A stretch of DNA of 64,000 nucleotides from contig JBBBDQ010001944.1 in the NCBI GenBank assembly GCA_037127315.1, positions 1 to 64,000 on the forward strand, given 5' to 3'. The notes under the pieces are model-generated. The model had not been told where the DNA came from. It ran no database searches and was given only the letters and a program-made list of their open reading frames with translations. Positions 51,931-62,335 of the stretch are shown here, piece after piece (the first letter of the stretch is position 1; each line of letters begins with the position of its first letter). The stretch is from Ascarosepion bandense (lineage: Eukaryota > Mollusca > Cephalopoda > Sepiida > Sepiidae). The position numbers and the translations under genes are program-made.

Positions 51931-52194
51931 GAGAATCCAATTTGTGATCTAACCGTTTAATTATTTCGTTCATTTTCTTTAGTGACGATGTCGTTTTCTT
52001 AGTGTTTCCCATTTCGAGTAACAGTTTCACGTTTGTCCCTAGTACCTTATTCTCACACTGTTCATATATTTTTCCTTCAGATTCGATTTGATTAGGTTCT
52101 GTTGTATTGCAATATGAGTTATGCTTTAGGATTTTTAAGTTTCTATAGTCTCATTCTTAGTCTACACATAGCAGAAAGGTGATCGATTCCACAT
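51931..52194. other. Spacer between inserted elements
   Basis: Probably the middle of the antisense RTE-like copy. No clear motif could be read. Confidence 0.35.
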
Positions 52195-52470
52195 TCAGTG
52201 AGTCAGTCAGTTAAGTGCCATACGTGATACACGCTTGGGCGATCATGTCTCGAAAGAGACATGACTGACTAGGCAGAAGATTATCCCGCACTAGGTTGCC
52301 ATTGCTTTCCGCGGTAGACCGGTTGCTGGCCAAGGCTATAGAACCCAATCTGTCCTGCTATTTAACCCATAACTGGAAGGAAGAGACGGATTAATGCCTT
52401 TCCCAAGGGTATTTGCGTGTAAGTGAATGCAATGAATTCAACTGGAATTCGAACTCGGCTTCCTGAATTC
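52195..52470 (-). repeat. tRNA-derived SINE, second family (long copy)
   Basis: Minus strand: B box GAGTTCGAATTCC, body CCCTTGGGAAAGG and CCAGTTATGGGTTAAAT, then a 3' part that includes CATGTCTC-GAAA-GAGACATG (52244-52263), a perfect 8-bp stem with a GAAA tetraloop. The 3' part recurs at 56085-56135 and 56570-56700. The head is damaged. Confidence 0.7.
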
Positions 52471-52479
52471 CACAGTCAG

Positions 52480-53190
52480 CATTACGTTATTCAATGTACA
52501 ACTGCATTCCTGAACATGTTGCTGATAGCTATGCAATCGATTTGATTTTTAGTTTCTCCTCCACGACTCCTCCATGTCCGTAATCGTCTCAGATATTTTT
52601 GGAACCAGATGTTGGCTATTACCTGTTCATTCACCGTGCATCATAAGACCCATTTTCTCCGCGTTGGTGGGAGTTTCTAGTCCGTATATGCAAGCTATTA
52701 CCCCTCCCCTGTTCTCATCTGCCTTGGTATCTCTGTCTGCAATGATCATTATATTGTCTTGTGATTGGCTGTGTCTAGCATGAAGTAAAAAGATTCGATT
52801 TCTTGTTTCAAACTTTGTACTATCAGTGCATACATACGTATAATATATATTGAAAGGCTTTCCTTTCAATTTAACTGCAAGAATTCTTTCGGATTCTGAT
52901 AGTATCCCAGAATGTATTTCTTCATATCTTGATTTAGTATCAATCCAACTCTTTTGACATTTTTCTCTCCACCTGCATATATAATCCTGTTGTTGTCACT
53001 GTCAAGATCTACATTGTTTGGTGACCTAGTTTTTAACATTTAATTTATTCATCTACGACTTTACATTTTTCAACGTGTCAGAATTGTTTAAATTTCTAAC
53101 CTTTCATGTCCCGAGAGTTATTTTTGCTTCAAAAAATCGCTTGTTGCAGGTCCAGTGACACTAGTCGTCATGTCACTTTTTTCCGTACGA
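52480..53190 (-). pseudogene. RTE-like LINE ORF2 fragment, antisense (endonuclease)
   Basis: On the minus strand: a remnant similar to the family's opening (LGT-K-VR), then YEEIHSGILSESERILAVKL, KGKPFNIYYTYVCTDST, HSQSQDNIMIIADRDTKADE, NRGGVIACIYGLETPTNA and FQKYLRRLRTWRSRG followed by KNQIDCIAISNMFRN. Order and content match the AP endonuclease domain of RTE-type elements. The catalytic G-D-F-N-A-K position has become ADRDTKA and the reading is broken by stops, so it is dead. Confidence 0.65.
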
Positions 53191-53579
53191 AGGATCAGTT
53201 CCGAGGAATTTTAGCCCCTTTACACCGGTTATGCTTAGAGTAGTTGGATTACGATCAGGTGACATCTATAGCACATGTATATGTTCACTGGGTGAAGAGA
53301 TAATAGACTTCACCGCCTTCATGCAGTTGGGTTTTATACTTCGGTTGATAACTGTCATGATATTTCTTGAGATTAATAGTAGAGTGGTTTCCGTTGCCTT
53401 CTACACGGTGGTTTATTAAGACGCCGCCTCTAGTTAGCTGGTTGTTGACTCATCGAGATTTCTTGAGTTCTTCCATCCTTTCTTACATCTATTTTTCATC
53501 TTATGTGTTGCTAACAAACTGCCTCAGTCGCAAGAACATGGTGTGGTGTAGCTGGCTTAGTCACCGACCCGACACAGTG
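53191..53579. other. Unassigned spacer
   Basis: No recognisable gene or repeat. Confidence 0.4.
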
Positions 53580-53582
53580 ATA

Positions 53583-53634
<52 letters not shown>
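53580..53634. repeat. (TA)n microsatellite
   Basis: About 55 bp of TA with one interruption (ACATATAT). Confidence 0.95.
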
Positions 53635-53635
<1 letters not shown>

Positions 53636-54051
53636 CTTAGTGAAAGGAAGGGGTTGGGATGTATTGTTTTTTGTGGGGTTAGGCTAGGGGAAAGAATTTA
53701 GTAGTAATTTTTCTTTGGTAGTCGGAGGTATGTGTCTTGACCCTTGAGTTAGTATTGGTAGGTGGTGGGGAAGTAAGTGCTTGGAATTTTTTTTTTTAAT
53801 TCTTGGGACTAATTGGGAGAATAGAATAATTATTGTAATTTATACTTATTTCTATGGTGACACATACTTATGGTCCGCATTCGTTTGTTCAGGAGTATAT
53901 TTTGAGCTTGAAATTTTAAAATTTTAATTTTTTCTGTCAAAATAGCTCTTAAGCTATTAGGGGTCCTAGCCTTGTCTATGAGTTTCCATTTTATCTGAGG
54001 ATCTAAGTTACTTTCTTTTAATTCCCATTATAAACACGGATAAACTATAGT
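53635..54051. other. Unassigned spacer
   Basis: Somewhat G/T-rich at 53640-53800, otherwise AT-rich. No gene recognised. Confidence 0.4.
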
Positions 54052-54318
54052 GACAAACTGTTTTTGTTTAGATGGAAGTTTTCCAAGCAAAAACAAACTC
54101 GTGCATTTAAAACGCTGGAAGTAAATGTTGCATCACAGCTCGTAATGTCTGTCATGACCAACTGAGATTGAAAACTAGTTTTTTTAATAGATAGTAATAT
54201 ATTAATTAATATATAATAATATTAATAATTAATAAAAAAAATAAGACGCTTCCAGCGTTTTAAATGTACGAGTTTGTTGTTGCTTGGAAATCTTCCATGT
54301 AAACAAGAACAGTTTGTC
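54052..54318. mobile_element. MITE-like fold-back element, 70-bp arms
   Basis: Arm 1 (54052-54121, GACAAACTG...AACGCTGGAAG) and arm 2 (54249-54318, CTTCCAGCGTT...CAGTTTGTC) are reverse complements with about seven differences, around a 127-bp AT-rich spacer. No coding capacity. It lies directly before the dispersed repeat at 54320. Confidence 0.8.
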
Positions 54319-54319
54319 A

Positions 54320-54560
54320 TTAATATTTGTCCATGTTTATAATATATAATGTAATTTGACACCTTTGAAAATGGTTTATGTAAGCGGAAAGTTTAGATTG
54401 GATTAGTAGAAAATTATGTATCAATATTATAATTTTCTTTCTTTATTTAATGATAATGCTATTAAGCTTACCAGAGAATACGAAAAAACTTATATAAAAT
54501 ATTATTTAATGAAACATGTATTAATTAAAAAATGCTGCCAAAATACACATACACAATATA
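54320..54560. repeat. Dispersed 240-bp repeat, copy 2
   Basis: Copy of 37988-38232, also ending at a (TA)n tract (54557-54582). Differences are single substitutions and small indels. Confidence 0.85.
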
Positions 54561-54582
54561 TATATATATATATATATATATC

Positions 54583-55331
54583 CTTTGACATTTCAATCAT
54601 CCGATCGACTCAGTCGATTAAAACTTAATTGTGCGATTAACGTTTATTGCTTTACTCGCCCGCGATTGATTAAAAATCTTCAAATATAGAAAAAGAAAAT
54701 ATGTTTCTTTTTTCAACTTAAAAGTATGCTATTGTGGATTCCCAAGTTACTTAGAATGATCTACAATGACATTATTGAATTATTGGCTTTTATGGTCCTC
54801 GTCAGTGTAAACATTCGTTTAATTAACGCTTCCAGAGTGCAACCAAATATACTCTGTCACCCAGATTTAAGACGCTCACAGAATTTTAGAAACTCATTTG
54901 GAAAATTATTATCTTATATTTTCTCCAGGATTACAAAAATTAAAAACGAGCATTTGAAAGAAAGAAAAAAGTACGCGTATCTAAGAACGGAAAAACAAGT
55001 TATACAATTAAATGAAGTAATTTTTTGTAGAAAAGCTTTGAGAAAATCAGATTTGTTATTTTTATCATCTATGAGTTGGAAGTTGTAGACAAACAGAAGA
55101 AAGAAACTACGAATTTAGGCGCCTCCACACAATTACCAAAAAAAAAGAAAAACAAAATAACAACAAAAGCAGTATATCATGATATTAAAAGGGCTCAAAC
55201 TTAATAAAAGCAAAGTTTTATCATCAAAATGTTTATGCTATTATTAAGGTCGAGTAAAATGATTTTGGGGAGAGTAAATTTCCCTCGCTCTCAACCGCCG
55301 ACCGAATGATTTCTTTTTCAAATCTCAAAGG
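54583..55331. other. Unassigned AT-rich region
   Basis: One open frame at 54726-55088 (120 codons, plus strand) has a hydrophobic start and a basic middle but matches no family I know. It could be a chance frame. Nothing else was seen. Confidence 0.35.

Positions 55332-55379
<48 letters not shown>
55332..55379. repeat. (TA)n microsatellite
   Basis: About 48 bp of TA. Confidence 0.95.
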
Positions 55380-55386
<7 letters not shown>

Positions 55387-55399
55387 CATACGGTGTCGT

Positions 55400-55975
55400 G
55401 GTCGTAAGTTTTTCTCAACAGAAAATTTTACGCGGTTTTTACGTCCTTACATTGAATATTGCTGCAACATCTGGTATGGTGATTTTAGCTATAGATTTAA
55501 CTACTCTTGATGACATAGAAGGAATAATCTGCAATGTTATATATGCTGACGTGGCATTACCACTTTAGCCACTTTCCTACCACCTCTGTAACGTAGCTTC
55601 CATGTGTTTTTTTGATAAATATGTTCATAGAAACAGTTTTGATGATTTTTACTGTTTGGTACCTAGACTTTACAAATTTAAACGCTGCACTAAACTGACG
55701 GCTAGGTTTCACCATTTTCTAATTGAAATCGCTTGAGATTACCGCAGGTTCTACGCTAAGAGTGTCTTCTATTGATCTTCTCCATTTCGAAACTCAATTT
55801 AACTCAATGTTTTTTGGGCATCTTAAATGCATTGTCATTAGTTAACTTTTGTCTTCTCGAGTCTCGTTATTTGTTTGTTCTCTCTTCTTAATAATATTTT
55901 TCTCGTATTACTTTACACTCAGCAAGACCGTGCGTTTTAGAGATTTTATTGGTTTGCTTTGGGTGAAATGTTTAA
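55400..55975 (+). pseudogene. Jockey-like LINE 3' end, old copy
   Basis: Scattered frames read RPYIEYCCNIWYGDF and CNVASMCFFDKYVHRNSFDD, then an ending TTTGCTTTGGGTGAAATGTTT with an A-rich tail. The layout matches the 3' ends at 51240-51930 and 61480-62335, but it is far more decayed. Confidence 0.55.
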
Positions 55976-56110
55976 AAATAAAACAGGACAGAACTTGGAA
56001 AAAGTAGAAACATTATTAGAAACTAAAAACTGAAAAATAAGTATGAATTCAAAGAGATGAGTACTTAGGAAGACACTCAGTCAGTTAAGTTCCATACGTA
56101 TTAAACGCTT
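55848..56110. repeat. Direct duplication, copy 1
   Basis: The LINE 3' end, its tail and the start of a SINE (from CTTCTCGAGTCTCG to CAGTTAAG and a little beyond) recur at 56343-56600 with moderate divergence and an offset of about 495 bp. Confidence 0.75.
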
Positions 56111-56179
56111 GGGCGATCATGTCTATTTCGTGATAGAGATAGATATGGAGATAGATGTGACACAAGGTCGGTTTTTAAC

Positions 56180-56290
56180 GTGGAGAACCTGAGCGTACAT
56201 GCTCAGGTCAGATATTACCCAGCCCCCGCTTATGCGGTAACTGGGTACCAGACTGGCCTTATCTGGTCAAAGCTTGTCGTAGCTGACCAG
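56180..56290. other. Cluster of consecutive hairpins
   Basis: Hairpin 1: ACCTGAGC with GCTCAGGT (56187-56208, 6-nt loop). Hairpin 2: TACCCAG with CTGGGTA (56216-56247), with CCGC/GCGG inside. Hairpin 3: CCAGA with TCTGG (56248-56266). An overlapping alternative is TGGTC-AGCT with AGCT-GACCA (56264-56289). The segment is GC-richer than its surroundings and non-coding. Confidence 0.6.
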
Positions 56291-56342
56291 ACCTGATCAT
56301 CTGCTTCCCAGACCATAGGCCGGAAACAAGAGTTAATCATTA

Positions 56343-56600
56343 TATTTCGTCTTCTCAATTCTTGTTATTTTTTTGTCCTCTCTTCTTAATAACATTTATT
56401 TTCCTTTGTATTACATTACACTTAGTAAGACCGTGCGTCTTAGTGTTTTATTGGTTTGCTTTGGGTGATATGTTTAAAAATAAAACAGGACAGTGCTTGG
56501 AAAAAGGAGAAACACAGTTAAAAACTGAAAAATAAGTATAAATTCAAAGAACCGAGTACTTAAGAATACAGTCAGGCAGTTAAGTGTCATACGTGATGAA
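56343..56600. repeat. Direct duplication, copy 2
   Basis: Second copy of 55848-56110. Here the SINE continues (56570-56800), while in the first copy it is cut off after about 50 bp. The hairpin cluster lies between the copies. Confidence 0.75.
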
Positions 56601-56800
56601 CGCCTTGGGTGATCATGTCTCAAAAAAGACATGACTGATTGGGCAGAAGTTTACCCCGCAGTAAGTGGCCATTACTTTCTACTGTAGACAGGTCGCCAGC
56701 TAAATCTAGAGAACCCAATCTGTCCTGTTATTTAACCCATAACTGGAGGGAAGAGACAGTTGAATACCTTTCCCAAGATATTTGTGCGTAGGAAGGCACA
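56570..56800 (-). repeat. tRNA-derived SINE, second family
   Basis: The minus strand carries the body CCTTTCCC... and CCAGTTATGGGTTAAAT plus the 3' part with a CATGTCT/AGACATG stem (56611-56635 region). The head is missing. Confidence 0.65.
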
Positions 56801-57024
56801 TGTAAGTAGAGAGATTTTGCAGATTTTTTAAAAAATATCGACACAAATAATGGATAGAATATGAACGCTGCTTTCAGGCATAAACCCAGAATAAAAAGAA
56901 TAGATGTCGATGTTAAAATAGGTCCTGGCAAATTTACAAAATAAACTTTTGAAGAATATATAAATATAGACATATATGATTTAAAATAAATTAATTTCTG
57001 TTGTGAGAAACAGCATGCCTGTAT
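56801..57024. other. Unassigned spacer
   Basis: AT-rich. No gene recognised. Confidence 0.4.
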
Positions 57025-57026
57025 GT

Positions 57027-57067
<41 letters not shown>

Positions 57068-57075
57068 CGCGCGAA
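57025..57075. repeat. (GT)n/(GC)n microsatellite
   Basis: Alternating GT over about 35 bp passing into alternating GC over about 15 bp. Purine-pyrimidine alternation of this kind can adopt Z-DNA. Confidence 0.95.
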
Positions 57076-57504
57076 GAAGAGAAATAATTGAAAATATAAG
57101 GGTAGAAAGTGGTGATTATGATTTGGACAGATATCTAATGACAGAAAGGGGGAAAAGGCTTTACTGACAGGCACATAACGAAACAAGAAAACTGATTTCA
57201 ATAACATTATGCTAACATACATACACGAAATCGTGACAAATCTTTAAATATCGCCTTGTTCTTTATTTGCCGTTTTGACGGATAAAAAAGGTTTTACCCT
57301 CCTCAATCGTATTACAAAAGGAAAACAAGAATATTTTTAAGCCGTCTTTCAAGCCGACAACAATAATTGCTTTAATTTGGACAGTGCCCAAGTTTTATTT
57401 AAAAAAAAAAACAACTTTTTTTATACATAAAATAATGCTTTTTTTGTTTGACAGTAAATGTCTATCTTAATTCATATCCTCTGGCAATTACTTCCTACCT
57501 GATT
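57076..57504. other. Unassigned spacer
   Basis: No gene recognised. Confidence 0.4.
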
Positions 57505-57546
57505 TCGTGTGCAGATGTAAATACAGATGTAAATACAGATGTAAAT
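57505..57546. repeat. 12-bp minisatellite, three units
   Basis: CAGATGTAAATA repeated about three times in tandem, the last unit imperfect. Confidence 0.9.
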
Positions 57547-58019
57547 CTGGAATTACCCAAGAACCCACACCTAAACTTTTTTCCTTTTTTTCTTTTTTAA
57601 ATTTGGGACTGGAAACGTGATAAGGGGGATCCGGAGGACAAATCATTTCTAGACAAATAATAATTCTCCAGTTTTCTTTGTCATCATCTTTGGAGAGAAA
57701 AGGAAGAAAGAAAAATGTGTGAGTCGGGGTTGCTTGGGTTTCTACATAGTTAAGCCATTTCATAAGATGCAAGGAGGGGAGCACCTGCGATACTCCTAAC
57801 AGTCAGCTAGTAGCAGCACCAGACTGGGCAGGGGCTGGGTTCTTAACAAATTTTAGGCAAGAAATTCCAAATTTCGTCGTTTAACTACTTAAACTTTTAC
57901 AATTAATTGCTCATTTTATGTCAAATATTTTAGGGGAAAGAAGTATGCGTTTCCGTCAATAGGACTTCATCGGACTGTCAGGACAAAACGCGTAACACCA
58001 AAACTTTTTTTCCATTTTA
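57547..58019. other. Unassigned spacer
   Basis: No gene recognised. A minus-strand frame (57488-57784) is low in information content and is considered chance. Confidence 0.4.
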
Positions 58020-58345
58020 TCATACAAATTCTACTCCAGTAGCTTCCTTTCTCGCACTTCCTGCATGTGGAATTCGCTTCCGTTTACTTGCTTTCCCGAC
58101 AGCTATAATCTCCAAGAATTTAAATGTAAAGTCAATAGTCATCTCCTATCTCACTAACCTGCATACTCTCTCTCTCTCATGCTCATTTCCCGGTCACACC
58201 ACTCTCATCAGTATTCTCATCCTTCTCTTACCCACTTCCTGACATCTCCTATAACCTGTCACTCTTTTTCAGAACTTTCTTTCTATGTAACCCACTGCAA
58301 AACAGTGGCAGTAAAATGCCTTACTTGGGGTCATATGATTATTAA
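58020..58345 (+). pseudogene. Jockey-like LINE 3' end
   Basis: Reading gives FYSSSFLSRTSCMWNSLPFT and CFPDSYNLQEFKCKVNSHLL, followed by a 3' UTR ending TACTTGGGGTCATATGATT and an A-rich tail. Same family as 51240-51930. Only the last 60 residues of ORF2 remain. Confidence 0.7.
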
Positions 58346-58759
58346 AAAAAGAAATTCCTTGTAATGTGTTATTGATATACACTACCGGCCTTAATTTTTT
58401 AGCCACTCCAGTTTTTTAAAAGAAATCATATGTCATATTAATTTTTGTATTTATTGCCAAATGAAAATACAATGGTTGTTTAGTTATTATTACTTTGCAA
58501 AATTTTACAAGGCAAGAAAGCAAAGGTGAACTCATTCGACTGACTCTAAATTTTCTTCATTCTTTCATTGACGAAACTACAATATAACTAATTATTAAAT
58601 ATTTATAAATTCATTTGATGCACATGTTATTAAGCAATATTAACAAAAACACATTTTATTTTTATTTATAATTATTTACTTGGCAATAAATACTAAAAAA
58701 TAGTATGAAATACATCATTATTTTAAAATACTGGGGTGGCCGAATAATTATGTCCGGTA
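58346..58759. other. Unassigned spacer
   Basis: AT-rich. TACACTACCGGCC near 58380 and ATGTCCGGTAGTATA near 58750 are near complements, as expected of Tc1/mariner-type ends, so a short non-autonomous element of about 390 bp (58378-58762) is possible. Confidence 0.45.

Positions 58760-58803
<44 letters not shown>
58760..58803. repeat. (TA)n microsatellite
   Basis: About 44 bp of TA. Confidence 0.95.
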
Positions 58804-58805
<2 letters not shown>

Positions 58806-59384
58806 TATATATCATTTTTCTATTGTAAAGATATTCCTTCATTAATATTCCAGATTTAAGACTAACACTCACTTTTAGGTGGCTGTTACAAATATTTCTC
58901 TGTGTCGAGATTCAAATGTAAGTATTACCCTGAAATCTATACTCATCATAATTTTACCACGTGTTGTTGTGGATTAGTTTTCGCACTGAAAGTTATAATC
59001 GGGCTATATCGGTTGCTAATCGACTTAACGTACACAAAACATTAGGAAATTGGTAATCTTCTACTGAAAGCTGACCTTTTCATATTTGGCTGACTCCTTA
59101 ATATTTGGCTAACTGCTGACTAATATCAACTGCCTAGTTGTTCTACTGAACTCCAATAAAACTCTAAAAAACTGTCTAGAACTCCTAAGAACTCCTATGA
59201 ATTTCCCAGGAACTTCTCATGAACTTCTCAGGAACTTCTTCCATTAACTTCCTGTTAACTCTTCTTAATATAGGAGGGAGAGTCCATTATCTGAGGAATA
59301 GGTGTGTTTCATCATAACACATTTATAAATAATTGATAACTATTTCAATTTCTTTCACTGCTGATAAACGACAGATTTTGGGAT
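58804..59384. other. Unassigned spacer
   Basis: Contains a loose array of related phrases at 59150-59250 (GAACTCCTAAGAACTCCTA, CAGGAACTTCTCATGAACTT), a degenerate 10-12 bp minisatellite. No gene recognised. Confidence 0.45.
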
Positions 59385-60295
59385 ACCAATCCTAACCTGG
59401 CATCTCGACTTCAGTCACGTTCCCACCGCTGTAACCTGGTTTTTCAATAAATATTTTCCTGGCAATTATTTTTATATGCTTTCATTTATGGTGCCTCGAC
59501 GGCATGACTATATGTGTACGTCTAGAATGGCAACTAATTCTTACCTTTTTACTGTTGAACTACGTCCATGGTTCCCAAACCCGGGGTAAATTCCCCCAGT
59601 GGGGTAATGAGCCCATTTTTGGGGGATAATGGATGTTTGGTTTGGGAAGAGGCAATCAGCTTATAATTTCGCACTGTGCCCTTGGAATGAAGACCAAGAA
59701 ACATAGCAAATTCAACGTGGCAAACGACGGCCGAATCGGCCTTTCAGTCACAAAGCCAAGAGTAAATAAACTGGCACAGGCAATACATGCTCAACACTCA
59801 CATTAAGAATCACAGCTAGGTTACGGCTACTATACTTCTGATTATTATAGATTGGTACTATTGTATTGAATAATTTCCATTAAATTTGTCTGCTTTTGAT
59901 GTATGAAAATATAATTACTTCTTTTCCTATATTACGGGTATTTGTTCATTAGGGTAATCGATAAAAGTGAAATTGTATTTTGGGGTAATCGCAGCAAAAT
60001 GTTTCGGAACCTATGAACCAGATAGATGTAACTGTATATTCCATTGTAATTTTTTTTCTCGCACCTCACATCTATAGATTTCTCTTCCAGTTCTTTTGTT
60101 CATTATTCTCGTAGAATATTGAAAAAATTTAAAAACAACCTCAATCGCGATTTTCTTTCTTCCTGAATACATGTTACTTTATTATCGTTTTTCCTCACGA
60201 ATTTTTTCTAGTTCTCCTTTAATTCTAGTATGCACACTTGTATCTTAGTAGAATTATCGCCTTGCTTGGGCTGGAATTATTTTTTTTTAAAGTGT
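59385..60295 (+). pseudogene. Jockey-like LINE 3' end, split by a hAT-like insertion
   Basis: The left part (59385-59566) reads NPNLASRLQSRSHRCNLVFQ, and the right part (60016-60295) reads FSRTSHL-RFLFQFFCSLFS and an ending CCTTGCTTGGGCTGGAATTATT with a T/A-rich tail. The layout is that of the jockey-like 3' ends. The middle is occupied by the 449-bp element at 59567-60015. Confidence 0.55.
59567..60015. mobile_element. hAT-like non-autonomous element
   Basis: The left end CATGGTTCCCAAAC (59567-59580) and the right end GTTTCGGAACCTATG (60001-60015) are near reverse complements with one indel and one mismatch, similar to the CAGTGGTTC-type ends of many hAT elements. The 449 bp between are non-coding and include repeated GGGGTAAT phrases. 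No clear 8-bp target duplication was found. Confidence 0.5.
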
Positions 60296-61479
60296 GCCTT
60301 TGATTTAATTTGGATAAAAACGATGGGCTTGATTTCCATGCAATTGCCAGTCTTATTTACCGGGGGGTCGTGCTTGATGTAAGATTTGTAGTGGATAAGA
60401 AATTAAGATTTAAAATAAACCTTCTTCTTCCCTTCTACAAAAATTCACAATGACGTGTAAAATCCTAGTTTTTCGCAAATAGAAAAAGGATTGACCAAAG
60501 CAAAAGTCGAACAAGATTTCGTAAGTAGGTGTTAAATTGATTTTTGACCAATGGGAGCGACTTGCAAGTTTTGAGGACTTCGTGAGTCAGTGTGAAAAAT
60601 CTAATGAAAATAAAATGGCCCCAATCAGCGTTAGTGAGTCAGTCAGGGGATGGAAGCAGCAAAGACGACAAGCTAAAATGTAAGGAGAGAAGCTTCAAGC
60701 TTACCCGAACATTCGTCCTCGTTTTTTTTTCCTTCTGCTAATTCCTTTTGCTTCTACCTCTTCTCCATCCAAAGACATTCCTACTGAATAAATTAACTAT
60801 TACAACTTATGTTAATCGTTCCTTTTATGTATATATTATATTCTTACACTATTCGACACAATTCCACACTTTCCAACCTGCCGATAACTAACCTTCTGAT
60901 GGAAACCTTCTGATATACTCTGATGATGATAATTCTACAGAAATCCTGTAAACTGTAGGAAATTCGGTTATGCCTGACACAAGGCCGAATCAAAGAAGTA
61001 TTAATCAAATCTCCCTATAGCTTCACATTAATATAATGATACTGTAAAGTACTGTGACATCTCTTAGTCAATCATAATTTATAAACCGTTATAAGTGACG
61101 AACTACAGGTACAACATTGTTCAAATTCATTGAAACAGCTGCTTTAGTTTTCTTTCTGTTACCATACAGTCAGTCTTAGAGCTTCTGGGGGAACAGGGTG
61201 TAATCGACTTCTATTTCTTTCCTCAGCACCATAGAGAGATCGCGGATATTGTTGGTGACAGCTTTGTAAATGGCAGTCGTGTCATCAAAGTGAATAAACA
61301 AAGTAGATCCATCAGTCAAAAATGTAAATGAAAATGCGTTCGAAAGAAAGAAACAACGCCAGCAGACGACGTATAACTGATCAGGGAAAGTGCGAAAGAT
61401 TTTAGGAAGATATACGTTTTCTTTCAATTAATTTGCACAAAAGTGTACAGGAAAATCGGTTCTGTGTGTTTTCATTATA
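60296..61479. other. Unassigned spacer
   Basis: About 1.2 kb without a recognisable gene. A minus-strand frame at 61176-61427 contains LTDGSTLFIHFDDTTAIYK, which faintly recalls an RT palm box, but the surrounding context does not fit. Confidence 0.4.
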
Positions 61480-62335
61480 CCACAGTTTACTCTCGCCTCG
61501 ATCAAAAATCTAGTGTGGGCGACAAAGCGAATCTCGCAGCCGAGCTTGAAAAGGACCTCCAATCCTCAGTGGACTGGGGTAAGAAATGGCTCGTAAATTT
61601 TAATGCTTCCAAAACGAAGCTGCTATAAATTAACCATCATAGACAATCATACCCACCTCCCATTAGCATGGAACAGGCTTGCCTTCCAGAGAGTAAAACA
61701 CTACGCCTTCTTGGCCTCACACTCTCAGCGGACCTCAAGTGGAAAGACTATATCGAATCCATTGCTAATTCCGCTGCTATAAAAGTCGGTTCTCAGTACA
61801 GGGCCCGGAAGTTCTTTCCCTCTGAATCTCCTCGGGGTTCTTAACAAAATACAATGGACGATCTGCAATATGATCGATACCGACTTGGCAGACCGCCTGC
61901 AGTCACTCTCTCACCGGTGTGACGTGGCTTCCTTGTGCCACTTCTATAAATACTTTCACGGCTTCTACTAGATACGAATTAGCACGAGATACTTCATTAG
62001 CAACTAGGTCCCACCCTTTCACAGTGAAACTGATAAAATGTAACCGCAATTTCTACTCCAACAGCTTCTTTTCTCGCACTTCCCGCCTGTGGAGTTCCCT
62101 TCCACATACTTGCTTCCCCGACGGCTACAATCTCCAGGAGTTTAAATGTAAGGTCAATAGACACCTCCTAGCACACTAACTCGCATCCATTCTCTCAAAC
62201 ACTCTTCCCATCTACATCCTTACCCGTCTATCACCCTCCTTCTGACATTTGCTATATCTAACCACTCTTTCTCACCACCTTCCCCTATGAAACCCCCCGC
62301 GCAATACTTTGCTTGGGGTGAAATGATTAAAAAAA
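61480..62335 (+). pseudogene. Jockey-like LINE 3' half; unoccupied paralogue of the array's target
   Basis: TTVYSRLDQKSSVGDKANLA, LEKDLQSSVDWGKKWLVNFN, ASKTKLL-stop, then LPESKTLRLLGLTLSADLKW, SRYRARKFFPSE, ADRLQSLSHRCDVASLCHFY, FFSRTSRLWSSLPHTCFPDG and LQEFKCKVNRHLL, ending TTTGCTTGGGGTGAAATGATT. It is the C-terminal third of jockey-like ORF2, frameshifted and with stops. The segment WGKKWLV/NFNASK corresponds to the place where the Tx1-like array interrupts the copy at 33000, here without an insertion. Confidence 0.8.

Noticed and set aside
54726..55088. Open frame of 120 codons as a gene
   Set aside because: No recognisable domain, AT-driven composition, and surrounding sequence is repeat. 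Could be chance.
57488..57784. Minus-strand frame of 98 codons
   Set aside because: Its C-terminal part is just the translation of the 12-bp minisatellite. No domain.
60919..60950. CTGATGA followed by GAAA as a hammerhead
   Set aside because: The intervening bases do not form stem II and no stem I or III pairs around it.
61176..61427. RT palm box (HFDD) on the minus strand
   Set aside because: Neither the segment before nor after fits the jockey- or RTE-like RT seen elsewhere, so a single short resemblance is not enough.
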